Assembly (NCBI RefSeq): GCF_014635665.1
Contig: NZ_BMDG01000019.1
Location: 1-60,733 of the forward strand
From: Isoptericola cucumis
GTDB taxonomy: Bacteria; Actinomycetota; Actinomycetes; Actinomycetales; Cellulomonadaceae
DNA: 60,733 bases
Direction of reading: 5' to 3'
Shown: piece after piece, positions 41,250 to 50,446 of the stretch
Layout: each line of letters begins with the position of its first letter
How positions within the stretch are numbered: the stretch's first letter is position 1
Position numbers and translations under genes: made by a program
Notes under the pieces: generated by a model
What the model was told of the DNA's origin: nothing
The model's database searches: none
What the model saw: only the letters and a program-made list of their open reading frames with translations

Positions 41250-42425
41250 TCATGCCGGTTCGAGGGCGGGGCTGGGCGGGTCGACGAGCATCCACTGGCA
41301 GGCCACGACGGCCGCGCCTCGCGCCCACTCGTCGAAGCCGGAGGTGAAGGGCACGACGGACGGCGTCGTGGCGTTCGGGTCGAGGTGCTCCGCGAGGGCG
41401 GCGTCCATGCGCGGCCGGACGTGGGCGAGCATGCCGAGCCCGTCGCCGGCGAGGATGACGGCGGGCAGCCCGAGGATGTTCACGAGCTCCGCGATCAGCA
41501 CGCCCAGGGCGTGGCCGGCGTCGGCGAACACCCGCAGGGCGACGTCGTCGCCCTCCTCGGCGAGCCGGAACGCCGTCTCCAGGTCCAGGTCGGTCCGCCC
41601 GAGCGGCACGCCGATGCCCCGGGTGATGGCGTCCGTCGTGAGGAAGGCCGAGGCGCAGCCCCGGTGCCCGTTCGTGCACAGCGGGCCGGAGTCGGACACC
41701 CGGTGGTGGCCGAGCATGCCCACCTTGCCCGTCGGGCCCGCGAGCACCCGGTCCTCGAGGACGATCCCCAGCCCGACACCGACACCGACGGTCAGCACGG
41801 CGAAGTCGCTCAGCCCTCGGCCCGGTCCCGACCACTGGACCCCGGCGGTCAGCGCCCGGGCGTCGCCGCTGAGGACGGTGGGGATGCCGGTGGCCTGCTC
41901 CAGCAGACGCGCCAGCGGGACCTCGTCCCAGCCGAGGTAGGCGTTGCTGCGCACGGTGCGGTCGAAGCGGGACATCTGCCCGGCGAGGCCGACCCCGAGC
42001 GCCTGGACCGGGCCCGGCTCCGCGAGTTCCTTCACCAGGTGAACGATCTGGCCGACGACCGTCCCCTGTTTCACGTCCACCAGAGGCCGGTGCGCGCTCG
42101 CCTCCACCCGGCCGGCGGCGTCCGCCCGCACCCCGTACACCTCGCCCGCGGTGACCTTGACGCCGATGAACCGGTGCCGCGAGGCGTCCAGCGTCAGGGG
42201 CGCGCCGGGGCGCCCGCGGCTCTCCGAGAGAGGCGCGGTTTCCTCCTGGATCAGGCCGGAATCCAGCAGCGGCCGCGTGATCTTGGTGAGGCTCGCCGGG
42301 GAGCGCTCCAGGCGCCGAGCGAGCTCCGCCCGCGAGAGCGGCCCGGCGAGCAGCAGGGCGCGGACCACGGCACGGGCGGAGGACCCGAGCGAGCCGAGGG
42401 CGGGTATCTCTGCGCGGCGCTGCAC
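41250..42425 (-). CDS. ROK-family transcriptional regulator
   Basis: This 391-aa protein has an N-terminal winged helix (about 14-70, LSRAELARRLERSPASLTKITRPLLDSG) and a ROK sugar-kinase-like domain: FIGVKVTAGEV, SDFAVLTVGVGVGLGIVLED, and the zinc motif GPLCTNGHRGCASAF. It is the first gene of the sugar operon and probably represses it until a sugar binds. GTG 42425 is behind a GAGGAT element. The operator is probably in the 42432-42475 region. Confidence 0.88.
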   Translation of the reverse strand: MQRRAEIPALGSLGSSARAVVRALLLAGPLSRAELARRLERSPASLTKITRPLLDSGLIQEETAPLSESRGRPGAPLTLDASRHRFIGVKVTAGEVYGVRADAAGRVEASAHRPLVDVKQGTVVGQIVHLVKELAEPGPVQALGVGLAGQMSRFDRTVRSNAYLGWDEVPLARLLEQATGIPTVLSGDARALTAGVQWSGPGRGLSDFAVLTVGVGVGLGIVLEDRVLAGPTGKVGMLGHHRVSDSGPLCTNGHRGCASAFLTTDAITRGIGVPLGRTDLDLETAFRLAEEGDDVALRVFADAGHALGVLIAELVNILGLPAVILAGDGLGMLAHVRPRMDAALAEHLDPNATTPSVVPFTSGFDEWARGAAVVACQWMLVDPPSPALEPA

Positions 42426-42431
42426 CCGACC

Positions 42432-42461
42432 ATCCTCCCGTCCTTTCCTTCACTATGTCAA
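42432..42461 (-). promoter_or_regulatory. promoter of the sugar operon
   Basis: TTGACA on the minus strand (42456-42461) and GAGGAT (42432-42437), 18 bp apart, lie 6 nt before the ROK GTG. A nearly AT-rich TTTAGTTGACATAGTGAA block covers the -35 and could be the ROK operator. Confidence 0.5.
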
Positions 42462-42517
42462 CTAAAGAGTGATCCGTTCCACCGCACGAGACGCCAGGAC
42501 ACGCGGACCCGGGGCGC

Positions 42518-42555
42518 GTAACGTGCCGGAAACATCGGGGCCACGCCGGAGAAAC
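42518..42555 (+). promoter_or_regulatory. GlnR-like box upstream of glnA
   Basis: Four elements with exact 6-nt gaps fit the actinobacterial GlnR box: GTAAC (42518-42522), GAAAC (42529-42533), GCCAC (42540-42544) and GAAAC (42551-42555). The third differs from gTnAC at one base. The box is centred about 41 bp before the predicted start. Confidence 0.65.
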
Positions 42556-42565
42556 GCCTCCCCCC

Positions 42566-42571
42566 TAACCT
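42566..42571 (+). promoter_or_regulatory. -10 box of glnA
   Basis: TAACCT predicts a start near 42578 and a 51-nt leader with AAGGAGC before the ATG. Confidence 0.5.
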
Positions 42572-42628
42572 CGAGGGCGCCGACCACCGGTCCCTCACCG
42601 CGGGTAGATCCGAGCAAGGAGCGCACGC

Positions 42629-44053
42629 ATGTTCACCAACGCCGAAGAGGCCATCGCCTTCACCCGACGTGAGGGGGTGGAGTTCATCGACGTCCGCTTC
42701 ATCGACCTGCCCGGGGTGATGCAGCACTTCAACATCCCGGTCGAGCAGTTCTCCGAGGACTCCTTCACCGAGGGCCTCATGTTCGACGGCTCGTCGATCC
42801 GTGGGTTCCAGGCGATCCACGAGTCCGACATGAAGCTGGTCCCCGACGTCACCACGGCGTACCTGGACCCGTTCCGCAAGCGCAAGACCCTCATCGTGAA
42901 CTTCTCGATCGTCGACCCGTTCACGGACGAGCCCTACTCGCGCGACCCGCGCACCATCGCGGCCAAGGCCGAGGCCTACCTGAAGTCGACCGGCATCGCC
43001 GACACCGCCTTCTTCGCCCCCGAGGCCGAGTTCTACGTCTTCGACGACGTGCGCTTCAAGACGTCGGCGAACGAGGGCTACTACCACCTGGACTCCGTCG
43101 AGGCGGCGTGGAACACCGGTCGTGAGGAGGAGGGCGGCAACCTCGGATACAAGACCCGCTACAAGGGCGGCTACTTCCCCGTCTCCCCCAACGACCAGTT
43201 CGCCGACCTGCGCGACGAGATGTGCGCCGCGCTCGCCCAGGTGGGCCTGGACGTCGAGCGCGCGCACCACGAGGTGGGCACCGCCGGCCAGCAGGAGATC
43301 AACTACCGGTTCAACACCCTGCTCCACTCCGCCGACGACCTGATGAAGTTCAAGTACGTCATCAAGAACGTCGCGTGGGAGCACGGCAAGACCGTCACCT
43401 TCATGCCGAAGCCGCTCTTCGGCGACAACGGCTCGGGCATGCACTCCCACCAGTCGCTGTGGCTGAACGGCGAGCCGCTGTTCTACGACGAGAAGGGCTA
43501 CGGCGGCCTGTCCGACACGGCCCGCTGGTACATCGGCGGCCTGCTCAAGCACGCGCCGTCGCTGCTCGCGTTCACCAACCCGTCGGTGAACTCCTACCGT
43601 CGCCTGGTCCCCGGCTACGAGGCCCCGGTCAACCTGGTCTACTCGGCCCGCAACCGCTCCGCGTGCATCCGCATCCCGGTGACGGGCTCGTCCCCGAAGG
43701 CGAAGCGCGTCGAGTTCCGCGTGCCCGACCCGACGGCCAACCCCTACCTCGCGTTCGCCGCCCAGCTCCTGGCCGGCATCGACGGCATCAAGAACCGCAT
43801 CGAGCCGCCGGCGCCGATCGACAAGGACCTGTACGAGCTGCCGCCCGAGGAGCACGCGCAGATCGCCCAGGTGCCCGCCAGCCTCGAGGAGGCGCTGGAC
43901 AACCTCGAGCGCGACCACGACTTCCTCACCGAGGGCGACGTCTTCTCCGAGGACCTCATCGCCACGTGGATCGACTACAAGCGCACGCACGAGATCGACC
44001 CGATCCGCCTGCGCCCGCACCCCCACGAGTTCGAGCTCTACTACGACATCTGA
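42629..44053 (+). CDS. glnA: glutamine synthetase type I (GlnA)
   Basis: This 474-aa enzyme makes glutamine from glutamate, ammonia and ATP. It has [22 protein letters not shown], the metal/ammonia site [32 protein letters not shown] and the adenylylation loop [10 protein letters not shown], with the target Tyr at residue 402. Its activity is therefore controllable by GlnE (50447-53587). ATG 42629 has AAGGAG 7 bases upstream, and a GlnR-like box precedes the promoter. Confidence 0.98.
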   Translation: MFTNAEEAIAFTRREGVEFIDVRFIDLPGVMQHFNIPVEQFSEDSFTEGLMFDGSSIRGFQAIHESDMKLVPDVTTAYLDPFRKRKTLIVNFSIVDPFTDEPYSRDPRTIAAKAEAYLKSTGIADTAFFAPEAEFYVFDDVRFKTSANEGYYHLDSVEAAWNTGREEEGGNLGYKTRYKGGYFPVSPNDQFADLRDEMCAALAQVGLDVERAHHEVGTAGQQEINYRFNTLLHSADDLMKFKYVIKNVAWEHGKTVTFMPKPLFGDNGSGMHSHQSLWLNGEPLFYDEKGYGGLSDTARWYIGGLLKHAPSLLAFTNPSVNSYRRLVPGYEAPVNLVYSARNRSACIRIPVTGSSPKAKRVEFRVPDPTANPYLAFAAQLLAGIDGIKNRIEPPAPIDKDLYELPPEEHAQIAQVPASLEEALDNLERDHDFLTEGDVFSEDLIATWIDYKRTHEIDPIRLRPHPHEFELYYDI

Positions 44054-44066
44054 GTCGCGTGCGGAG

Positions 44067-44115
44067 AGCCCGCACGGGTCACCGGCACCTCGACGGTGAC
44101 GGCCCCGTGCGGGCT
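44067..44115 (+). terminator. glnA terminator
   Basis: An 18-bp stem with a 3-nt bulge (44067-44084 with 44094-44115) follows the glnA stop by 14 bases and is followed by TTCTC. Confidence 0.7.
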
Positions 44116-44167
44116 TTCTCGTGCCCGGTCACCGATGAGTTGCGACGGTGCAGGCCGTCGAGAGGGG

Positions 44168-44569
44168 ATGAACTCCTTCGACCTCACCGTCGCGCTGCCC
44201 ACCGAGGACCGTCGGCGTGCGTACGCCTTTGCGCAGGCCATGGGCTTCGAGACCCCGGGCGGGCTCGCCGAGGACGGCGTTCCCGAGCCGCTCCAGGTCG
44301 TCGTCAACGACGGTGCCCGGGTCATGTACATCCCGACCGGCGGTTTCGGCTGGGTCACCGCGGACCACGACACGGCCGCCGCGGGCACCTCGGAGTGCCT
44401 GCTGAGCATCGCCGTCGGCTCGGCCCGTGCGGTGGACGACCTGGTGCGTACCGCGGAGGAGGCGGGCGCGAGGATCGCCATGGCACCGGTGCAACGCGAA
44501 TGGGGCTACATCGGTACCTTCGCCGACCCCGACGGTCACCTCTGGGAGGTCGTCCACCCCGCTGGATGA
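44168..44569 (+). CDS. VOC-family protein (glyoxalase/bleomycin-resistance fold)
   Basis: This 133-aa protein begins FDLTVALPTEDRRRAYAFAQAMGF and ends GYIGTFADPDGHLWEVVHPAG, with the His and Glu of the VOC metal site in HLWEV. It could be a lyase, isomerase or drug binder. No ribosome site fits ATG 44168 well. It is convergent with the next gene, 16 bp away. Confidence 0.75.
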   Translation: MNSFDLTVALPTEDRRRAYAFAQAMGFETPGGLAEDGVPEPLQVVVNDGARVMYIPTGGFGWVTADHDTAAAGTSECLLSIAVGSARAVDDLVRTAEEAGARIAMAPVQREWGYIGTFADPDGHLWEVVHPAG

Positions 44570-44585
44570 CGCGCGGAGCGGTCCG

Positions 44586-45698
44586 TCAGCGGCCGGGCGT
44601 CGCGCGACTGCGGGGCGTCAGCAACGTCGCGACGACGAGCCCGACGGCGATGGCGCCGGCGAGGGCGACGAACGCGCCCGCGTAACCGAGCCCGGCCACC
44701 ACCCCGCCGAGCGCGACGGCGCCCAGCCCGAGCCCGCCGTCGTAGGCGATGTTCCAGATCGTGCTGGCGGTGCCGCTGCGGGCAGGCCCGAGCCGGCGGA
44801 CGACGGTCACGAACGAGTCGTTCTGCGCGGTGCCGAAACCCAGCCCGAGCAGTGCGGCGCCGACCTGCAGGGCGGCCCCGCCGTCCAACGACCCGGCCAG
44901 GACCGCGAGTCCGGCGGCGCAGAGCAGGACGCCTGCGGGCAGCAGCCTGCCCGGCCCGAGCCGGTCTCCGACTGCCCCGGACCCGAGGCGTCCGACGACG
45001 AGCGCCACGGACGCCACGAGCAGCGCGAGCGCGGCGTCGCCGGTGCCCGGGACGGCCACGGGAAGAAACGTCGTGACGGCGCCGAACGACGCCGCGGACA
45101 GCACGAAGACCACGAGCGGCGCCGCGATGGCCCGCACGTCGACCATGGCGACGCGGTCGGAGCTCCCCCGCAGCCCGGGCAGCGCGAGCGCCAGGGCGGC
45201 CCCCGCGAGCGCCGCCGCCCCGGCGGCCCAGAAGACGGCGGTGAAGCCGACGGTCCGCGCGAGCCACACGCCCCCGGCGAGAGCGCCGAGGTTGGGCAGC
45301 GCCGCGGCCGCGCCGTAGAGGGACGCCGCGGCCGCGAGTCTTCCCGGCCGGGCGACGGCCGTGACCAGGGTCGCCCCCGCGACGACCATGAGGCCGAAGC
45401 CCACCCCCCGCACGACGGTCAGCCCCATGACCGGGACGATCGACGACGAGAGGACGTAGAACGGCGTCGGCACGCCCAGCAGCACGGCACCGAGCAGCAG
45501 CATCGCGCGCAGGCTCAACACCCTGAACAGCCACGGCATCGCCAGCTGGGTGGCGACGGTGGCCGCCATCATCACGCCGGTCGTGGCCCCCACGGCCCCG
45601 CTCGCGGCACCCCCGTGCGCCGCCCACAGCGGCACCACGGCGAGCATCGCCGCGTAGTTGCAGAAGGCCAGGAACGTCACGACCAGGAGCACGGGCAT
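44586..45698 (-). CDS. MFS transporter
   Basis: This 370-aa protein has about 12 helices in two homologous halves, with VRGVGFGLMVVAGATLVTAVARPGRLAAAAS in helix 4-5 and a GDRLGPGRLLPAG loop between helices 8 and 9. The pattern is that of small MFS exporters of unknown substrate. The ATG at 45698 lies 6 nt behind CAACCT, so the message may be leaderless. Confidence 0.82.
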   Translation of the reverse strand: MPVLLVVTFLAFCNYAAMLAVVPLWAAHGGAASGAVGATTGVMMAATVATQLAMPWLFRVLSLRAMLLLGAVLLGVPTPFYVLSSSIVPVMGLTVVRGVGFGLMVVAGATLVTAVARPGRLAAAASLYGAAAALPNLGALAGGVWLARTVGFTAVFWAAGAAALAGAALALALPGLRGSSDRVAMVDVRAIAAPLVVFVLSAASFGAVTTFLPVAVPGTGDAALALLVASVALVVGRLGSGAVGDRLGPGRLLPAGVLLCAAGLAVLAGSLDGGAALQVGAALLGLGFGTAQNDSFVTVVRRLGPARSGTASTIWNIAYDGGLGLGAVALGGVVAGLGYAGAFVALAGAIAVGLVVATLLTPRSRATPGR

Positions 45699-45704
45699 CC
45701 CCCG

Positions 45705-45815
45705 AGGTTGCCATCAGGGCTCGCGTGCCGTGACACGTCTCGTCCGGGGTTCACCCTGAGATCCCCCTGAACTGTGCCCGTACGGGTTCCCGGCACCCTG
45801 ACAGGGGCATACGGT
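45705..45815. promoter_or_regulatory. divergent leaderless promoters, MFS gene and ABC operon
   Basis: CAACCT on the minus strand (45705-45710) is 6 nt before ATG 45698; TACGGT on the plus strand (45810-45815) is 7 nt before GTG 45823. Confidence 0.45.
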
Positions 45816-45822
45816 CGGTGCC

Positions 45823-46806
45823 GTGCCAGTCATCGCGACGCAGCAGCTCACGAAGCGCTACCCCCGGGTCACCGCTCTCGACGGCCTCTCGCTGGAGGTC
45901 GGCGACGGCGTCACGGGGCTGGTCGGCGCGAACGGCGCCGGCAAGTCCACGCTGATCAAGATCCTGCTCGGCCTCTCGGACCCGACGTCGGGCAGCGCCC
46001 AGGTGCTGGGTCACGACGTCCGCGACGACGGCGCCGCGCTGCGCAGCCGCGTCGGGTACATGCCCGAGCACGACTGCCTGCCCGCCGACGTCTCCGCCAC
46101 CGAGCTGGTGGTGCACCTGGCCCGGATGTCGGGGCTGCCGACGGACGCCGCCCGCGAGCGGGCGGCCGACACCCTGCGCCACGTCGGGCTCTACGAGGAG
46201 CGGTACCGGCCGATCGGCGGCTACTCCACGGGCATGAAGCAGCGCGTGAAGCTCGCGCAGGCGCTCGTGCACGACCCGGACGTCGTCTTCCTCGACGAGC
46301 CCACCAACGGTCTCGACCCGACGGGGCGCGACGAGATGCTCGGCCTGGTGCGGCGGATCTACGACGACTTCGGGATCTCGGTCCTCGTCACGTCGCACCT
46401 GCTCGGCGAGCTGGAGCGCATCTGCGACCAGGTCGTGATCGTCGACGGCGGCGTGCTCCTGCGGTCCTCCACGGTCGCCGACTTCACCCGGGCGAGCGCC
46501 CAGCTCGCCGTCGAGGTCGCGCACGACACGGCCGGCGCCGCCGCGGCGCTGACGGCGGCCGGGCTGCGCGTCTCCCGGGAAGGCGAGACCCTGCTCGTCG
46601 AGATCGGCGCCGGCGTCGACGGCGACGACACCGACGACACCGACGCAGGTGCCGTCCACGACACCGTCCGCGACGTGGTCGCGGACGGGTACGGCCTGGT
46701 CCGGCTGGAGTCCCGTCGCCACCACATCGCCGAGGTCTTCGACCCCACCACGACCGGCCCGTCCGGCCCGACCTCCGACCAGGGAGCCACCGATGACGCA
46801 GCCTGA
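45823..46806 (+). CDS. ABC transporter ATP-binding protein 1
   Basis: This 327-aa ATPase has Walker A GANGAGKSTLIKIL, Q-loop, signature STGMKQRVKLAQAL and Walker B PDVVFLDEPTNGLDP. A C-terminal extension of about 90 residues (ending in an acidic Asp-rich DGDDTDDTDAG stretch) follows the NBD. GTG 45823 is 7 nt after TACGGT. It overlaps the permease gene by 14 bp. The partner permease is 46793-47698. Confidence 0.92.
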   Translation: MPVIATQQLTKRYPRVTALDGLSLEVGDGVTGLVGANGAGKSTLIKILLGLSDPTSGSAQVLGHDVRDDGAALRSRVGYMPEHDCLPADVSATELVVHLARMSGLPTDAARERAADTLRHVGLYEERYRPIGGYSTGMKQRVKLAQALVHDPDVVFLDEPTNGLDPTGRDEMLGLVRRIYDDFGISVLVTSHLLGELERICDQVVIVDGGVLLRSSTVADFTRASAQLAVEVAHDTAGAAAALTAAGLRVSREGETLLVEIGAGVDGDDTDDTDAGAVHDTVRDVVADGYGLVRLESRRHHIAEVFDPTTTGPSGPTSDQGATDDAA

Positions 46807-47698
46807 GGCGTCCCCCGCGGGCGTCATCCACAACATCGGGTACCGCGCGTACGACGGCGAGCGGCTCCCCCGGCGCGGGGTGGCCCTCGCGCTCTACTCG
46901 CACACGCTGCGGGGCGTGTTCGGGCTGGGGCGCGCGGCCCGGTCCAAGGTCGTGCCGTTCGGGATGGTCGCGGTGATGCTGGTGCCGGCGATCGTTCTGT
47001 CCGTCGTCTCCGTCGTCATGGCCGGGCAGGGGATGATCGCCGAACCGGTGCTGCCGTACACGCGGTACGCGATGGTGACGCAGGCGGCGGTGGCCATCTT
47101 CGTCGCCGTCGCCGCACCACAGGCGGTCTCCCTCGACCTGCGGTTCCACACGCTGCCGCTGTACCTCTCGCGACCGCTGGAGCGCGTCGACTACGTCCGG
47201 GCCAAGCTGGCGGCCCTGGCGACCGCGGTGTTCCTCCTGCTCGCGGCGCCGCTGCTCGTCATGTACCTGGGTGCGCTGGCGGCCGGGTTCGACGCGGGCA
47301 CCCAGACGGTCGAGCTCCTGCAGGCGCTGGCCGGGGCGGTCCTGTTCGCGGCGGTGCTGTCCGGCATCGGCCTGGTGATCGCGTCGCTGACGGCCCGCCG
47401 CGGGTTCGGCGTCGCCGCCATCATGACGGTCCTGGCCCTCAGCTACGCGGTCGTCACCAGCATGCAGGCGCTGGTCGGCTTCGAGGCCGGCGACATGACC
47501 ACCGCCGGCTGGATCGGCCTCTTCTCGCCGATGACCCTGGTCGACGGCGTGCAGGTCTGGGCGTTCGGCGTGGAGACGTCGTCGCCCGCCGGCCCGCCGG
47601 AGGGCGTCGCCGGCGCCGCGTTCCCCGTCGTCACGCTGGGGGTCGTCGCGCTGACCTACCTGGCCCTGTCCGCGCGCTACCGGAAGGTGAGGCTCTGA
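46793..47698 (+). CDS. ABC transporter permease 1
   Basis: This 301-aa membrane protein has about six helices of the ABC-2 type, starting after a cytoplasmic IHNIGYRAYDGERLPR motif, with LDLRFHTLPLYLSRPLERVDYVRAKL preceding helix 3. ATG 46793 has GGGAG 6 bases upstream and overlaps the preceding gene. The substrate is unknown. Confidence 0.85.
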   Translation: MTQPEASPAGVIHNIGYRAYDGERLPRRGVALALYSHTLRGVFGLGRAARSKVVPFGMVAVMLVPAIVLSVVSVVMAGQGMIAEPVLPYTRYAMVTQAAVAIFVAVAAPQAVSLDLRFHTLPLYLSRPLERVDYVRAKLAALATAVFLLLAAPLLVMYLGALAAGFDAGTQTVELLQALAGAVLFAAVLSGIGLVIASLTARRGFGVAAIMTVLALSYAVVTSMQALVGFEAGDMTTAGWIGLFSPMTLVDGVQVWAFGVETSSPAGPPEGVAGAAFPVVTLGVVALTYLALSARYRKVRL

Positions 47699-48609
47699 TG
47701 GCCACGCTCAGGCTCGACGCCTGCTCGCGCTGGTTCGGCAACGTCGTGGCCGTCAACGACGTGACGATGACGATCGGCCCCGGCATCACCGGGCTGCTCG
47801 GGCCGAACGGTGCCGGCAAGTCCACCCTGATCCACCTGCTCGCGGGCTTCCTCCCGCCGTCCACCGGCACCGTGACCCTGGACGAGGCGCCGATCTGGAA
47901 GAACCCGGAGGTCTACCGCGCCCTCGGCATCGTGCCCGAGCGCGAGGCCACCTACGACCACCTCACCGGCCGCCAGCTCACCGTGGCCAGCGCCGAGCTG
48001 CACCGCCTGCCCGACCCGGGCGCGGCCGCGCGCCGCGCCCTCGCCGCCGTCGAGATGACGGACGCGCAGGACCGCAAGGTCGGCGAGTACTCCAAGGGGA
48101 TGAAGCAGCGGATCAAGATGGCGTCCGCGCTCGTGCACGACCCGGCCGTCCTCCTGCTCGACGAGCCGTTCAACGGTATGGACCCGCGCCAGCGCCTGCA
48201 CCTGATCCAGCTGCTGCGCGCGATGGGCGACGAGGGCCGGACGGTCCTCTTCAGCTCCCACATCCTGGAGGAGGTCGAGCAGCTCGCCCACCAGATCGAG
48301 GTCGTCGTCGCGGGCCGCTACGCCGCGTCCGGCGACTACCGGGAGATCCGGCGGCTGATGACCGACCGCCCGCACCAGTACACGATCGTCTCCAGCGACA
48401 ACCGGGCGCTGGCCTCGGCGCTCGTCGCGGACGGCTCGACGGCAGGCGTCAGCCTGGACGGCGACGTCCTGCGGGTGCAGGCCGCGGAGTTCCTGCGCTT
48501 CGCCGCGCTGCTGCCGCGCGTGGCGCGCGACGCCGGCGTGCGGCTGCTGCAGGTGACCCCCGCGGACGAGTCCCTGGAGAGCGTGTTCTCCTACCTGGTC
48601 GAGAACTGA
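47698..48609 (+). CDS. ABC transporter ATP-binding protein 2
   Basis: This 303-aa ATPase has Walker A GPNGAGKSTLIHLL, signature YSKGMKQRIKMASAL and Walker B PAVLLLDEPFNGMDP, with a C-terminal extension of about 80 residues. ATG 47698 shares one base with the preceding stop (TGATG), so translation is coupled. It is a second ATPase in the same operon. Confidence 0.92.
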   Translation: MATLRLDACSRWFGNVVAVNDVTMTIGPGITGLLGPNGAGKSTLIHLLAGFLPPSTGTVTLDEAPIWKNPEVYRALGIVPEREATYDHLTGRQLTVASAELHRLPDPGAAARRALAAVEMTDAQDRKVGEYSKGMKQRIKMASALVHDPAVLLLDEPFNGMDPRQRLHLIQLLRAMGDEGRTVLFSSHILEEVEQLAHQIEVVVAGRYAASGDYREIRRLMTDRPHQYTIVSSDNRALASALVADGSTAGVSLDGDVLRVQAAEFLRFAALLPRVARDAGVRLLQVTPADESLESVFSYLVEN

Positions 48610-48625
48610 GCTGAGGAGCGCCGAC

Positions 48626-49339
48626 GTGAACCGCACGATCGTCCGTCTGACCGCCCGCGGGATGCTCGGCGGGAGGCGCGTGTGGCTGCTCGCCGCCCTG
48701 GCGCTGCTGCTCGTGGGCATCGCCGTCCTCGCCCGCGTGCTCGTCCCCGTGAGCGACGCCGACGCCGCCGCCCTGCTGCAGGGCGTGTCGTTCGCGACGT
48801 TCCTGCCGCTGTTCGGGCTGATCGTCGGCACGGGGGCGATCGCGCCCGAGATCGACGACGGGTCCATCGTCCACCTGCTGTCGAAGCCGGTCTCGCGGCA
48901 CACGATCGTGCAGAGCAAGCTCGCGGTGGCCGTCGGGGCGACGGTCGTCTTCGCGGTGCTGCCGACGATGCTGGCCGCGGTCGTCCTCGGCGCCGGCCCC
49001 AGCACGGTGCTGGCGTTCGGGGCGGGGGCCCTCGCCGCGGGGGCCGTCTACAGCGTGGCCTTCCTGCTCCTGTCGATCCTCACCCGGCACGCCGTGATCA
49101 TCGGGCTCCTGTACGCCCTGATGTGGGAGAGCCTGGTGGGCAGCTTCGTGCCGGGTGCGCGCAACCTCAGCGTGCAGCAGTGGGCCCTGTCCGTGACCGG
49201 CTCGATCGCCCCACCGGGCCTCGTCACCGCGAACGTCGCGCTCGGGCTCGCGTGCGCCCTCATCGTCGGCGTGCTCGTCGCCGCGACCTGGTACGCCGGC
49301 AGCCGCCTGCGGGTGCTCACCCTCGCCGCGGAGGAGTGA
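48626..49339 (+). CDS. ABC transporter permease 2
   Basis: This 237-aa protein has six helices and the ABC-2 pattern IAPEIDDGSIVHLLSKPVSRHTIVQSKLAV before helix 3. GTG 48626 has GAGGAG 8 bases upstream. The four-gene set encodes two NBDs and two permeases, which could form one heterodimeric exporter or two transporters. Confidence 0.83.
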   Translation: MNRTIVRLTARGMLGGRRVWLLAALALLLVGIAVLARVLVPVSDADAAALLQGVSFATFLPLFGLIVGTGAIAPEIDDGSIVHLLSKPVSRHTIVQSKLAVAVGATVVFAVLPTMLAAVVLGAGPSTVLAFGAGALAAGAVYSVAFLLLSILTRHAVIIGLLYALMWESLVGSFVPGARNLSVQQWALSVTGSIAPPGLVTANVALGLACALIVGVLVAATWYAGSRLRVLTLAAEE

Positions 49340-49363
49340 CCGGCGGCCCTTCGTCCGCGCTGC

Positions 49364-50326
49364 TCAGTGGGCGGCGGCGGCCTCGTCGTGCTCCTTGCCG
49401 TGCTTCTTGCCGAACGGCAGGACGTGCACCACCGCGAGGACGACGGCTCCGACGACGACGCCCACGAGCGCGGAGCACAGCGTGTTGACCAGCCAGGCCA
49501 GGAACCCGCCGACGCCGGGCACGTGCGCGACGCCCTCCTCCAGGTGGTGGACGACGTCGTAGAGGCCGTGCCAGCCGAGCTCGTCCACGCCGACGAGCAG
49601 GATGTGCCCGCCCACCCAGAGCATCGCCACGGTGCCCACCACGGAGATGACCGCCAGCACCTTCGGCATGCCGGACACGAGCCCGCGGCCGACCCGCTGG
49701 CGGAACGCCGTCCCGCCCCGCGCGAGGGCGAGCCCGACGTCGTCCATCTTCACGATGAGGGCCACGACGCCGTACACGATCACCGTGATCGCGAGCGCCA
49801 CGACGAGCAGGATCGCGAGCCGCGACCAGAACCCCTCGTCGGCGACCTCGTTGAGCGCGATGACCATGATCTCGGCCGACAGGATGAGGTCGGTGCGCAC
49901 GGCGCCGGCGACGAGCGTCTTCTCGGCCTCCGGCCCGACGGTGGCGGCGGGGGCGTCGTGGTTGCTGTGCCCCCGCAGCCGGCCCCAGATCTTCTCGGCC
50001 CCCTCGAAGGCGAGGTAGGTGCCACCGAGCATGAGGATCGGCGTGAGCAGCCACGGCGCCCACTGGCTGAGGATCAGCGCCACCGGGAGGATGATCAGGA
50101 CCTTGTTCCGGATCGACCCGACCGCGATCTTCTTCACGATCGGCAGCTCGCGGTCCGCGGCGACCCCGTGCACGTACTGGGGGGTCACGGCGGTGTCGTC
50201 GACGACGACGCCCGCGGCCTTCGCCGTCGCGCGCCCCGCCGCGGCCCCGACGTCGTCGAGCGACGCCGCGGCGAGCTTCGCGATGGCGGCGACGTCGTCG
50301 AGCAGCCCGAGGAGGCCCGCGCTCAT
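49364..50326 (-). CDS. DUF808 (YedI-like) membrane protein
   Basis: This 320-aa protein begins AGLLGLLDDVAAIAKLAAASLDDVGAA, a DUF808 mark, and has several helices (about 72-90, 150-175, 200-220 and 275-300), with the family motif GVVVDDTAVTPQYVHG. Function is unknown; the family occurs across bacteria. The C-terminus is short and basic. It is 24 bp from the convergent ABC operon. Confidence 0.88.
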   Translation of the reverse strand: MSAGLLGLLDDVAAIAKLAAASLDDVGAAAGRATAKAAGVVVDDTAVTPQYVHGVAADRELPIVKKIAVGSIRNKVLIILPVALILSQWAPWLLTPILMLGGTYLAFEGAEKIWGRLRGHSNHDAPAATVGPEAEKTLVAGAVRTDLILSAEIMVIALNEVADEGFWSRLAILLVVALAITVIVYGVVALIVKMDDVGLALARGGTAFRQRVGRGLVSGMPKVLAVISVVGTVAMLWVGGHILLVGVDELGWHGLYDVVHHLEEGVAHVPGVGGFLAWLVNTLCSALVGVVVGAVVLAVVHVLPFGKKHGKEHDEAAAAH

Positions 50327-50446
50327 GCGGTCACCGCCCGGAAGGTCTGACGGGCGGTGCGGCCGCTCGAGGTCACGAGCGTCGAAGATGGCGTGCGCAT
50401 GCGCTCATCCTGCCGCACGACGGCTGCCGCGGCGGGCACCGTCCGC

